A program made the position numbers and the translations under genes. Of a stretch of 13,426 nucleotides of DNA, positions 1 through 6,198 are shown one piece after another. The DNA comes from Methylophilaceae bacterium UBA7525. Lineage in GTDB: Bacteria > Pseudomonadota > Gammaproteobacteria > Burkholderiales > Methylophilaceae. Position 1 is the stretch's first letter. Each line of letters opens with the position of its first letter. A model generated the notes under the pieces. It was not told where the DNA came from. It did not search any database and saw only the letters and a program-made list of their open reading frames with translations. Where the stretch lies: positions 1,104 through 14,529 of the forward strand of contig DLMX01000005.1 in the NCBI GenBank assembly GCA_002479405.1. Direction: 5' to 3'.

Positions 1-765
1 GAGTTCGTCAAGATCTACGGCGCAAAGGGGCTGGCCTACATCAAGATCAACGACATCACCAAGCTGAACGAAGAAGGCCTGCAAAGCCCCATCGTCAAGA
101 ACATCCATGAAACCGCATTGAAAGCCATCATCGAGCGTACTGGCGCGCAGAATGGCGATATCGTCTTCTTTGGTGCGGACAAGACCAAAGTCGTCAACGA
201 AGCGCTGGGCGCATTGCGTGTGAAGATCGGTCACGATAAAGGCCACGTCGATGGTCGTGCCTGGGCGCCATTGTGGGTGGTGGATTTCCCGATGTTTGAG
301 CATGATGAAGAAGCGGACCGCTGGGTTGCGCTGCATCACCCGTTCACCGCGCCGAAAGACGGTCATGAAGACCTGCTGGTGACCAACCCCGGCGCCTGCC
401 TGTCCAAGGCCTACGACATGGTCATCAACGGCTGGGAAGTCGGCGGCGGTTCCGTCCGTATCCACAAGCAGGAAGTGCAATCCAAGGTATTCGATGCCTT
501 GAAGATATCCAAGGAAGAAGCGCAAGAGAAATTCGGCTTCCTGCTCGATGCTCTGCAATACGGCGCACCTCCACATGGCGGCCTTGCTTTCGGTCTGGAT
601 CGTCTGGTCACGCTGATGGCGGGTGCAGAATCCATCCGTGATGTGATTGCTTTCCCGAAAACACAGCGCGCACAGTGTCTGATGACGCATGCGCCGAGCG
701 AAGTGGATGAGAAGCAGCTGCGAGAGCTACATATTCGCGTTCGCAGCCAGAATCCGGTGGCGTAA
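1..765 (+). CDS. aspS: Aspartyl-tRNA synthetase, C-terminal part (5' end outside window)
   Basis: Frame 1 is open from the first base to TAA at 763-765, giving 254 residues without a start, so the gene is cut by the window edge. The product charges tRNA-Asp with aspartate in the cytoplasm. The visible part covers the end of the bacterial GAD insertion domain (start of window to about residue 85), then the class II catalytic core: WVVDFPMFE, the HHPFTAP segment, the GGSVRIH strand, and motif 3 GLAFGLDRL followed by the SIRDVIAFPKT tail typical of bacterial AspRS. About 590 residues is usual, so a bit over half the protein is missing. Bacterial AspRS may or may not discriminate tRNA-Asp from tRNA-Asn; the deciding N-terminal residues lie outside the window. 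The stop codon overlaps the left edge of the inverted-repeat element at 764-923. Confidence 0.97.
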   Translation, partial: EFVKIYGAKGLAYIKINDITKLNEEGLQSPIVKNIHETALKAIIERTGAQNGDIVFFGADKTKVVNEALGALRVKIGHDKGHVDGRAWAPLWVVDFPMFEHDEEADRWVALHHPFTAPKDGHEDLLVTNPGACLSKAYDMVINGWEVGGGSVRIHKQEVQSKVFDALKISKEEAQEKFGFLLDALQYGAPPHGGLAFGLDRLVTLMAGAESIRDVIAFPKTQRAQCLMTHAPSEVDEKQLRELHIRVRSQNPVA

Positions 766-825
766 AAATGAACTTGCTTGCGCTGGCGGTGTTGCAAGCT
801 AAGGACGAGTACTCTGGCTACGACA

Positions 826-844
826 TCACATGCTTTGCATGTGA
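826..844. repeat. Perfect 8-bp hairpin inside the MITE-like element
   Basis: TCACATGC and GCATGTGA are exact reverse complements separated by TTT. It is the first of two adjacent stem-loops at the centre of the 764-923 element. No T-run follows, so it is not a typical terminator. Confidence 0.6.
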
Positions 845-854
845 GTCTGCGCCG

Positions 855-879
855 CAACAAACCGCAAAACGGTTTGTTG
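855..879. repeat. Perfect 10-bp hairpin inside the MITE-like element
   Basis: CAACAAACCG and CGGTTTGTTG are exact reverse complements around a 5-nt CAAAA loop. It would fold well in RNA on either strand, but no T-tract follows. It may weaken read-through from aspS, or may simply be the core of the mobile element. Confidence 0.65.
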
Positions 880-932
880 TCTACGAGCTTGCGCTTTGCC
901 AGCACGGCGCGAATTTCATTTTTGGTGGATGA

Positions 933-1373
933 ATGGATCAGCAGCAAGTTGAAGAAATTATCAACTATGCAATTCAGCGGTTGTTGGCAAATGACGCTGA
1001 GCTGCTTGAATTAGATGTTTCCGAACGTGCTGTTATGTTCCATTTGGGGCGCTATATCCGTCAGAGGACACCAGCTGACTTAGATGTGGATTGCGAATAC
1101 AACAGACATCTAAAAGATGTAAAACAACTGCTTTATCTAAAGCGATTACTTGATATAGAAGAAAATTATGAGGTCTTTCCAGATATATTGATACATCGCA
1201 GAAATAGTGATGACCAGAATATTGTGGTTATTGAAATTAAAAAGCACGGACAAAATCGTGATGCAGATTTTCGTAAGTTGCTAGCTTTTAAAAATGAGCC
1301 ATACAGTTATCAGTTCGCAGTCCAAATTGTTATTGGAACACCAAATTCTGGGATTGAATTTGAGTTCGTCTAA
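933..1373 (+). CDS. PD-(D/E)XK nuclease-superfamily-like protein, function unknown
   Basis: A 146-residue protein with no named family that I recognise. Its central part fits the PD-(D/E)XK nuclease fold: an N-terminal helix with SERAVMFHLGRYI (about 30-42), then FPDILIH (82-88) and, 16 residues after the PD pair, VIEIKK (99-104). This gives the candidate metal-binding and catalytic set D84, E101, K103. No DNA-recognition domain or methyltransferase partner is visible, so a restriction enzyme is not implied; many small proteins of this superfamily have unknown roles. The ATG directly follows the inverted-repeat element and has only GGTGG (924-928) as a weak ribosome site. Base composition is much lower in GC than the flanks (19 of 60 bases at 1141-1200), suggesting acquisition by transfer. 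The fold call is from motifs only. Confidence 0.7.
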   Translation: MDQQQVEEIINYAIQRLLANDAELLELDVSERAVMFHLGRYIRQRTPADLDVDCEYNRHLKDVKQLLYLKRLLDIEENYEVFPDILIHRRNSDDQNIVVIEIKKHGQNRDADFRKLLAFKNEPYSYQFAVQIVIGTPNSGIEFEFV

Positions 1374-1385
1374 AGTTTTGTAGTT

Positions 1386-1403
1386 TGGGTAACTGGTTAC
1401 CCA
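1386..1403. promoter_or_regulatory. 18-bp palindrome, candidate operator of the toxin-antitoxin pair
   Basis: TGGGTAAC and GTTACCCA are perfect reverse complements around a TG centre, 29 nt before the antitoxin ATG. Short palindromes here are where type II antitoxins or toxin-antitoxin complexes normally bind to repress their own promoter. No convincing -35/-10 pair is visible around it. A terminator for the upstream gene is less likely, because the loop is too short and no T-run follows. Confidence 0.5.
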
Positions 1404-1418
1404 CGCTGCAATAAAGCT

Positions 1419-1424
1419 AAGGAG
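1419..1424 (+). promoter_or_regulatory. Strong ribosome binding site of the antitoxin
   Basis: AAGGAG stands 8 nt before the ATG at 1433. It is among the best Shine-Dalgarno matches in the window. The toxin behind it has no site of its own and depends on coupling, which fits antitoxin made in excess. Confidence 0.7.
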
Positions 1425-1432
1425 CAATCGGT

Positions 1433-1648
1433 ATGAACACAGCAACTAAAGCGATTGTTGAGCAAGCGGCCAAGCTCTCAGTCAATGAAAAAATCGAGTT
1501 GATTGATGCTTTGCTGGCTAGTGTAGATAAGCCCGATACTGAAATCGATACCCTGTGGGCAGCGGAAGCAGAAAACCGCTTGTCCGCATATCAAAAAGGT
1601 GAATTGCAGGCGCAGGATTTGAATCAGGTATTGGCTAAATACCGTTAA
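1433..1648 (+). CDS. Addiction-module antitoxin, CHP02574 / Unstab_antitox type
   Basis: A 71-residue acidic, helical protein. The N-terminal half (about 5-30, with LSVNEKIELIDALLASVD) is the typical segment of the putative addiction module component family (TIGR02574, PF09720). The following DTEIDTLWAAEAENRLSAY part, about residues 36-53, is the region expected to wrap the partner toxin. Its role would be to bind and neutralise the RelE/ParE-like toxin encoded next and, alone or in complex, to repress the shared promoter, probably through the palindrome at 1386-1403. The stop TAA shares one base with the toxin ATG (1648), the tight coupling expected of such pairs. It has a strong ribosome site and lies in the AT-rich block. 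Confidence 0.85.
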   Translation: MNTATKAIVEQAAKLSVNEKIELIDALLASVDKPDTEIDTLWAAEAENRLSAYQKGELQAQDLNQVLAKYR

Positions 1649-1950
1649 TGCAGATCAGATTCTTACAGCCCGCTCAGTATGAGTTGGATGAGGCCATAGC
1701 TTATTACAATGCTCAGGTAGCCAATTTGGGGCAAGGGTTTTTGGTGGAAGTTTTGGCAGTTTTGAATCGAGTTTGCCAGTATCCTGATGCTTGGCATCCT
1801 GTATCTGATAAGACAAGACGTTGCCAATTAAGGCGTTTTCCTTATGGTGTCATTTATACAAAAATTGATGATGTCATTTTGGTGATAGCGATTGGGCATT
1901 TACATAGAAAACCGGAATATTGGCAAACCTTGCTTGCAAGGTTTGAGTAG
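1648..1950 (+). CDS. RelE/ParE-family toxin (plasmid stabilisation type)
   Basis: A 100-residue protein matching the ParE/RelE toxin superfamily (PF05016). It has an N-terminal strand then a helix-rich ELDEAIAYYNAQVANLGQGF segment (12-31), the P-x-x-W motif (PDAW, 46-49), then RRCQLRRFPYGVIY (57-70) and the strand VILVIAIGHLHRKPEYW (76-92). In this family the toxin blocks gyrase (ParE) or cuts mRNA at the ribosome (RelE). Which applies cannot be told here: the AIAYY/RFPYGV/HRKPEYW pattern groups with the CHP02574-linked toxins, whose targets are mostly unproven. All family landmarks are present and the frame is intact, so the pair is probably functional. It ends 17 nt before apt. Confidence 0.88.
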   Translation: MQIRFLQPAQYELDEAIAYYNAQVANLGQGFLVEVLAVLNRVCQYPDAWHPVSDKTRRCQLRRFPYGVIYTKIDDVILVIAIGHLHRKPEYWQTLLARFE

Positions 1951-1967
1951 CAACTTGGACTGGATTA

Positions 1968-2495
1968 ATGACCATTAAATCCCTTATCCGCACCGTCCCA
2001 CATTACCCCAGACATGGGGTGCAGTTCCGCGACATTACCACCTTGCTGAAAGATCCGCTGGGCCTGAAGGTGACGGTGGACGAGTTGTTCAGCCGCTACG
2101 AGAATCAGAAAATAGACAAGGTGGTGGGCGTGGAATCGCGCGGTTTTCTGGTTGGCGCGCCGTTGGCCTACAAGCTGGGCGTCGGTTTCGTGCCGGTGCG
2201 CAAGCAGGGCAAACTGCCGGCCGAGACGCTGGGCCATGATTATGAGCTGGAATATGGCAGCGACCGTGTGGAGATCCATACCGATGCGGTGGAAAAGGGC
2301 GAGCGCATTCTGCTGGTGGATGATTTGCTCGCCACCGGCGGCACTGCGATTGCCGCAGCCGCGCTGATCGAGAAGCTGGGCGGTGAGATCATCGAGTGTG
2401 CCTTCATCATCGACCTGATCAGCCTTGGTGGCCGCAGTCGCTTGGGGGAAAAGGGCTACAAGATGTTTGCACTGTGTGAGTTTGAGGGCGATTAG
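1968..2495 (+). CDS. apt: Adenine phosphoribosyltransferase
   Basis: A 175-residue protein that makes AMP from adenine and PRPP in purine salvage. Landmarks are the N-terminal hood with FRDITTLL (20-27), GVESRGF (54-60), the flexible-loop RKQGKLPAET (78-87) and the PRPP-binding loop ILLVDDLLATGGTA (114-127) with the acidic DD pair. Length and order are those of bacterial Apt. The ATG follows the toxin stop by 17 nt and has no strong Shine-Dalgarno site. No promoter is evident in this short gap, so apt may be read from upstream, possibly from the toxin-antitoxin promoter. GC rises sharply at this gene, marking the right border of the AT-rich block. Its stop TAG shares its last base with the GTG of nudB. 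Confidence 0.96.
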   Translation: MTIKSLIRTVPHYPRHGVQFRDITTLLKDPLGLKVTVDELFSRYENQKIDKVVGVESRGFLVGAPLAYKLGVGFVPVRKQGKLPAETLGHDYELEYGSDRVEIHTDAVEKGERILLVDDLLATGGTAIAAAALIEKLGGEIIECAFIIDLISLGGRSRLGEKGYKMFALCEFEGD

Positions 2496-2944
2496 TGGGT
2501 CATAAAATTCCTGTTTCGGCATTGGTCCTTATCCATACCAGTGATTTGCAGGTATTGCTTTTGGAACGCGCTGACAAGGCCGGTTTCTGGCAATCGGTAA
2601 CAGGTAGCATAGAAGAAGGTGAAACGCCTTATCAGGCGGCAGTGCGTGAAGTGCAAGAAGAAACCGGATTGGATGCCCTGCAATACGCTTTTGAAGATTG
2701 GCAGGTATCCAATGTTTATGAGATTTACGAGCACTGGCGCTACCGTTATGCACCGGGTGTTACACACAACACTGAGCATTTATTCGGGCTGGAATTACCA
2801 GCCCCGCTGTCTGTCCAACTGGCACCTGATGAGCATGTGCGCTATGAATGGCTGGACTGGCGCGAAGCAGCAAAAAAAGTATTTTCCTGGACCAATGTCG
2901 ATGCCCTGAAACGCTTGGGCGAACGACACGGGCTGACACTATGA
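2495..2944 (+). CDS. nudB: Dihydroneopterin triphosphate diphosphatase (Nudix)
   Basis: A 149-residue Nudix hydrolase. The Nudix box is complete (residues 37-59: G37, E43, then REVQEETGL at 51-59). The preceding FWQSVTGSIEEGE stretch and the late HNTEHLFGLELP and YEWLDWREAAKKVFSW segments are characteristic of NudB/FolQ rather than a general Nudix protein. NudB removes pyrophosphate from 7,8-dihydroneopterin triphosphate in folate synthesis. The start is GTG, overlapping the apt stop by one base, with GAGGG (2484-2488) 6 nt upstream. In several betaproteobacteria nudB lies close to aspS, so the intervening block may be a local insertion. It ends 7 nt before nadA. Confidence 0.9.
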   Translation: MGHKIPVSALVLIHTSDLQVLLLERADKAGFWQSVTGSIEEGETPYQAAVREVQEETGLDALQYAFEDWQVSNVYEIYEHWRYRYAPGVTHNTEHLFGLELPAPLSVQLAPDEHVRYEWLDWREAAKKVFSWTNVDALKRLGERHGLTL

Positions 2945-2951
2945 GAGAAGC

Positions 2952-4079
2952 ATGATGGCAACATCCACGATAGCAATGCCGATCAAAGCCGAACCGATCA
3001 AGTTCGAGCGTTTTCAGGCGACGAAAGAAGCAGAACTGCAGGAGCGCATCATTGCGGCCAAGGCCAAGCTCGGCAAGCGGCTGGTGATACTTGGTCACCA
3101 CTACCAGCAGGAAAGCGTCTATCGTCACGCCGATTACACCGGCGATTCACTCAAGCTGTCGCGTTATGCTGCAGAAACCGATGCCGAATTCATCGTCTTT
3201 CTCGGTGTGCATTTCATGGCCGAGGTGGCGGATATTCTCTCCCGTCCGGAACAGATTTCCATTTTGCCTGATCTGTCTGCCGGCTGTTCCATGGCGGATA
3301 TGGCGAATCTGGCCAAGGTGGAGCGTTCACGTCGTGAGTTATCCAAAGTGCTGGATTTTGACGCGACCATTACGCCCGTCACTTACATCAATTCTGCAGC
3401 TGACCTCAAGGCCTTCTGCGGTGAGCACGGCGGCATCGTCTGTACCTCGACCAATGCGCCGAAGATCATCGAATGGGCCTTCGCCCAGCGCGAAAAGGTG
3501 CTGTTCTTCCCGGATCAGAACCTGGGGCGCTGGAGCGGCTACAAGATGGGCATCCCGCTGGAACAGATGCCGGTGTGGGACCCTGACCAGCCGATGGGCG
3601 GCTTGACCGAGGAGCAGATCAGGAACGCGAAGATTCTGCTGTGGAAAGGCCACTGCGCCGTGCATCAGATGTTCCGCGAGCAGAACATCACGCGCTTCCG
3701 TGCCGAGCATCCGGACGGTTTCGTTATTTCGCATCCCGAATCGCCGTTCGAGGTCTGCCTGCATTCCGATTATGTCGGCTCCACCGAATATATCCTGAAG
3801 ACGGTCAGCGAGGCGCCGGCCGGCACCAAGTGGTTGGTGGGCACCGAACTGAATCTGGTCAACCGGCTGGCGGAACAGATGAAGCCGCAAGGCAAGCTGG
3901 TGCAGTTCATGTCGCATGTGATCTGCGAGTGCTCGACCATGGCGCGCATAGACCCGCAGCACTTGGCCTGGACGCTGGAGAATCTGGTCGCAGGCAATGT
4001 GGTGAACCAGATCAAGGTGCCGGAAGCCGAGGCGAAACTGGCCAAGCTGGCGCTGGACCGTATGCTTGCTGTCTCCTGA
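2952..4079 (+). CDS. nadA: Quinolinate synthase
   Basis: A 375-residue iron-sulfur enzyme that condenses iminoaspartate with dihydroxyacetone phosphate to quinolinate, the second step of de novo NAD synthesis. Motifs in order: LGHHYQ (48-53), GDSLKLSR (64-71), VHFMAEVADIL (86-96), LSAGCSMADM (108-117), TSTNAP (165-170), FFPDQNLG (185-192), GHCAVHQMF (233-241), HPESPFEV (261-268), SDYVGSTEYI (272-281) and SHVICECSTMARI (321-333). Likely 4Fe-4S ligands are C112, C235 and one of C325/C327; the C-E-C pair differs from the C-x2-C-x2-C arrangement of E. coli NadA. Start: ATG 2952 is followed directly by ATG 2955, and the GAGAAG stretch at 2945-2950 is better spaced for the second. The partner gene nadB is not in the window. 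Confidence 0.97.
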   Translation: MMATSTIAMPIKAEPIKFERFQATKEAELQERIIAAKAKLGKRLVILGHHYQQESVYRHADYTGDSLKLSRYAAETDAEFIVFLGVHFMAEVADILSRPEQISILPDLSAGCSMADMANLAKVERSRRELSKVLDFDATITPVTYINSAADLKAFCGEHGGIVCTSTNAPKIIEWAFAQREKVLFFPDQNLGRWSGYKMGIPLEQMPVWDPDQPMGGLTEEQIRNAKILLWKGHCAVHQMFREQNITRFRAEHPDGFVISHPESPFEVCLHSDYVGSTEYILKTVSEAPAGTKWLVGTELNLVNRLAEQMKPQGKLVQFMSHVICECSTMARIDPQHLAWTLENLVAGNVVNQIKVPEAEAKLAKLALDRMLAVS

Positions 4080-4096
4080 TTCAAGCCTGATTGAGC

Positions 4097-4849
4097 ATGC
4101 ACAACACCATACGCATTGCCACATTCAATATCCACAAGGGCGTCACCAGTTTCAGCGCCCGTCTTGCATTACACGATCAACGTGACCTGATTCGCCAGTT
4201 GCATGCGGATGTTGTCTTTCTGCAGGAGGTGCAGGACGTGCACATCACACGTAGCCGCCGTTTCAAGCGCTGGCCGCTGGAGGGGCAGGCCGAGTTCCTG
4301 GCCGATTCGGTCTGGTCGGATTATGCCTATGGCAAAAACTCGGTCTATCCGGCAGGTCATCACGGCAATGCCTTGCTGTCCAAGTTTCCCATCATCAAGA
4401 CCGAAAACATCGATATTTCGGCTCATCACTCCGAACAGCGCGGCATGCTGCATGCCGAGATTGCCATCCCGGGCTGGTCTGAGCCGCTGCATTGCATTTG
4501 CGTGCATCTCGGGTTGTTCGCAGCATGGCGCCGCAAGCAGATACATCTCCTGCGGGAGCGGATAGATCTCTCTGTACCGCCCGATGCACCGCTGATCATC
4601 GCTGGTGATTTCAACGACTGGGGCATGAGTGCCGGCAGGATCCTGACCGAAGGCCTGCATCTGCGCGAGGTGTTCGAGCACCACCAGGGCAAGGCTGCAC
4701 GCAGTTTCCCATCCGTGTTGCCTTTCTTCCGGCTGGATCGTATCTATGAGCGCGGTTTCAACGTGCAACATGTGCAGGTGCATGCTGGACCAAAATTCGC
4801 GCAGGTGTCCGACCATGCAGCCCTGAGTGCCACGCTCGTCAAGCGATGA
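4097..4849 (+). CDS. ybhP: Endonuclease/exonuclease/phosphatase family protein, YbhP-like
   Basis: A DNase I-like fold protein (EEP, PF03372) of 250 residues from ATG 4097; a TTG two codons earlier is an alternative. Metal and phosphate-binding motifs appear in the standard order: TFNIHKG near the start, VFLQEVQD, YPAGHHGNALLSKFPI, CVHLGLF, IIAGDFNDW, LDRIYERGF and VSDHAALSATL near the C-terminus. The residues expected for Mg2+ and catalysis (N, E, H, D/N, D, H) are all present. The substrate is unknown. The stop overlaps the clsB start (ATGA at 4846-4849), and in E. coli the homologous pair ybhP-clsB (ybhO) is arranged the same way, so a role in lipid metabolism such as hydrolysis of a phosphodiester head group is possible, but this is inference. 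No signal peptide is visible. Confidence 0.85.
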   Translation: MHNTIRIATFNIHKGVTSFSARLALHDQRDLIRQLHADVVFLQEVQDVHITRSRRFKRWPLEGQAEFLADSVWSDYAYGKNSVYPAGHHGNALLSKFPIIKTENIDISAHHSEQRGMLHAEIAIPGWSEPLHCICVHLGLFAAWRRKQIHLLRERIDLSVPPDAPLIIAGDFNDWGMSAGRILTEGLHLREVFEHHQGKAARSFPSVLPFFRLDRIYERGFNVQHVQVHAGPKFAQVSDHAALSATLVKR

Positions 4850-5997
4850 TCCATTTCGCCGACGCCAATCACATTGAGCTGTTGCGAAACGGCGCGGAAT
4901 ATTTCCCGGCGCTGGAGGCGGCGATCAATGCGGCGCGTCATGAAATATATCTGGAAACCTACATTTATGAGACCGATGCCACAGGTTTGCGCATAGGCGA
5001 AGCGTTGAAGCGCGCTGCCGGCCGCGGTGTGCATGTGTATGTGCTGCTCGATGGGTTCGGCTGCAAGGACATGCCGGCCGCTTATGTAAAAGAATTACAG
5101 CAGGCCGGGGTCAATCTGATGGTTTACCGGCCCAAGATTTCACCGTGGACGCTCAAGCGCAGCCGGCTCAGACGCCTGCACCGTAAACTTGTCGTGGTCG
5201 ATGGCAAGGAGGCCTTTGTCGGTGGTATCAACATCATCGATGATTTCAATGTGCCGAATCATGACCCGCCGCGTATCGATTATGCGGTCAGGATAGAGGG
5301 TGAACTGTTGCCGCAGATTCGCACCAGTGCACGCAAGTTATGGCGCCGCATTGCCTGGTCACATCTGCGACGGGTGGATGCCAGAACCCTGCCGGAAACA
5401 GAACCGGCGAAGACTGGCAACATGAAGGCCGCATTTGTCGTGCGCGACAATCTGTTCCATCGGCGCGATATCGAACAGAGTTATCTGGCTGCCATCAATC
5501 ATGCGAAAACCGAGGTCCTGATCGCCAATGCCTATTTCATTCCGGGCCTGAATTTCCGCAAGGCGCTGATCGCTGCAGCCAGGCGTGGCGTGCGTGTGCG
5601 GCTGCTGTTGCAGGGCAAGAAAGAATACTTTCTCATGTTTGCCACGCATTACTTTTATTCCGATTTTCTGGCGGAAGGCATTCAGGTCTACGAATACCGC
5701 AAGAGCTTCATGCACAGCAAGGTGGCAGTCATTGACCATGAATGGGCCACAGTCGGTTCCTCCAATATTGACGCTTTCAGCTTGTTGCTGGCGCGTGAAG
5801 CCAATATTGTGGTTTTGAACAAGCCTTTCGCCGAGCAACTGGCGAGTGATATCGAGCGCTCAATTGTCGATGGGGCACACGAAATTCTTACGCAAGACTG
5901 GAAGCGCGGAAATTATTTGAAACGAACCCTGTCAGCACTGGTCTATTTTGTCGTGCGCATGGTGACAGGTCTCGCTGTGCAGCCGGATAAACATTAG
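4846..5997 (+). CDS. clsB: Cardiolipin synthase B
   Basis: A 383-residue phospholipase D superfamily protein with two HKD motifs: H112-x-K114-x4-D119 followed by GGINIIDDF, and H290-x-K292-x4-D297 followed by VGSSNIDAFSL. The family transfers phosphatidyl groups to make cardiolipin at the inner membrane. Absence of N-terminal membrane helices and the opening FADANHIELLRNGAEYF match ClsB rather than ClsA. A hydrophobic stretch near the C-terminus (about 361-377) may help membrane association. It is translationally coupled to the ybhP-like gene by ATGA. A 10-bp inverted repeat spans its stop codon. ClsB of E. coli uses phosphatidylglycerol and can also form other phospholipids; this detail cannot be read from sequence. 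Confidence 0.92.
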   Translation: MIHFADANHIELLRNGAEYFPALEAAINAARHEIYLETYIYETDATGLRIGEALKRAAGRGVHVYVLLDGFGCKDMPAAYVKELQQAGVNLMVYRPKISPWTLKRSRLRRLHRKLVVVDGKEAFVGGINIIDDFNVPNHDPPRIDYAVRIEGELLPQIRTSARKLWRRIAWSHLRRVDARTLPETEPAKTGNMKAAFVVRDNLFHRRDIEQSYLAAINHAKTEVLIANAYFIPGLNFRKALIAAARRGVRVRLLLQGKKEYFLMFATHYFYSDFLAEGIQVYEYRKSFMHSKVAVIDHEWATVGSSNIDAFSLLLAREANIVVLNKPFAEQLASDIERSIVDGAHEILTQDWKRGNYLKRTLSALVYFVVRMVTGLAVQPDKH

Positions 5998-6014
5998 AAA
6001 TTGATATCCGGCTG
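5980..6014 (+). terminator. Inverted repeat across the clsB stop codon, possible weak terminator
   Basis: CAGCCGGATA (5980-5989) and TATCCGGCTG (6005-6014) pair perfectly over a 15-nt loop that holds the TAG stop. There is no T-run after it, so intrinsic termination would be weak; it may instead protect the 3' end of the mRNA. Confidence 0.35.
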
Positions 6015-6037
6015 TGATCGAATCTGCAAGCGGCGGT

Positions 6038-6066
6038 TTGCCGCAGACGAAGCTAGCTTCTATAAT
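6038..6066 (+). promoter_or_regulatory. Sigma-70 promoter of the tRNA-Thr gene
   Basis: A -35 of TTGCCG (6038-6043) is followed after exactly 17 bp by a perfect TATAAT -10 (6061-6066). The tRNA begins 19 nt beyond the -10. It may also serve the Sel1-repeat gene downstream, since no separate promoter is seen for that gene. Confidence 0.8.
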
Positions 6067-6085
6067 CGCGTAGTTTACAAGTCGT

Positions 6086-6161
6086 GCTGGTGTAGCTCAG
6101 TTGGTAGAGCAACGCACTCGTAACGCGTAGGTCGTAGGTTCGATTCCTATCACCAGCACCA
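6086..6161 (+). tRNA. tRNA-Thr, anticodon CGU
   Basis: A complete 76-nt cloverleaf with CCA encoded. The acceptor arms GCTGGTG and CACCAGC pair perfectly. The D arm is GCTC/GAGC around AGTTGGTA, the T arm is GTAGG/CCTAT around TTCGATT. The anticodon loop CTCGTAA gives CGT at 34-36, which reads the Thr codon ACG. The anticodon stem ACGCA/CGCGT has an A-C mismatch at its last pair (31-39). tRNA genes are common integration sites, but no integrase or duplicated 3' end is visible here. Confidence 0.97.
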
Positions 6162-6198
6162 AAGAATTTTAATCCAACCGTTTGCAGATAGGACTCCC

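Larger units (their letters stand above)
764..923. repeat. MITE-like nested inverted-repeat element
   Basis: The two ends of this 160-bp stretch are imperfect inverted repeats built from three blocks in the same order. AAAAATGAA (764-772), GCTGGC (782-787) and GCAAGCT (794-800) on the left are mirrored by AGCTTGC (886-892), GCCAGC (898-903) and TTCATTTTT (915-923) on the right, with nearly equal gaps (9 and 6 against 11 and 5). Two perfect hairpins lie inside. GGTGG occurs on both sides (756-760 and 924-928), a possible short target duplication, although on the left it is 3 nt away from the repeat. There is no transposase. The reading is a non-autonomous mobile element or an extragenic palindromic repeat; the repeat structure is seen, the mobility is inferred. 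Confidence 0.5.

Noticed and set aside
768..932. A 54-codon plus-strand ORF starting two nucleotides after the aspS stop and ending right before the ATG at 933
   Set aside because: It runs through the terminal repeats and both hairpins of the inverted-repeat element, has no ribosome binding site, and shows no recognisable domain. A short open frame here is expected by chance.
411..947. A 178-codon minus-strand ORF
   Set aside because: It lies antisense to the well-supported aspS end for most of its length and then through the inverted-repeat element. Its composition is rich in R, S and C, as expected from a shadow frame.
1374..1950. CRISPR or larger anti-phage island around the toxin-antitoxin pair
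   Set aside because: No direct repeats with spacers, no helicase, methylase, reverse transcriptase or other defence genes are present; only the pair and one nuclease-like gene can be supported.
3339..4124. A 261-codon minus-strand ORF
   Set aside because: Antisense to nadA, whose cluster cysteines and motifs are intact.
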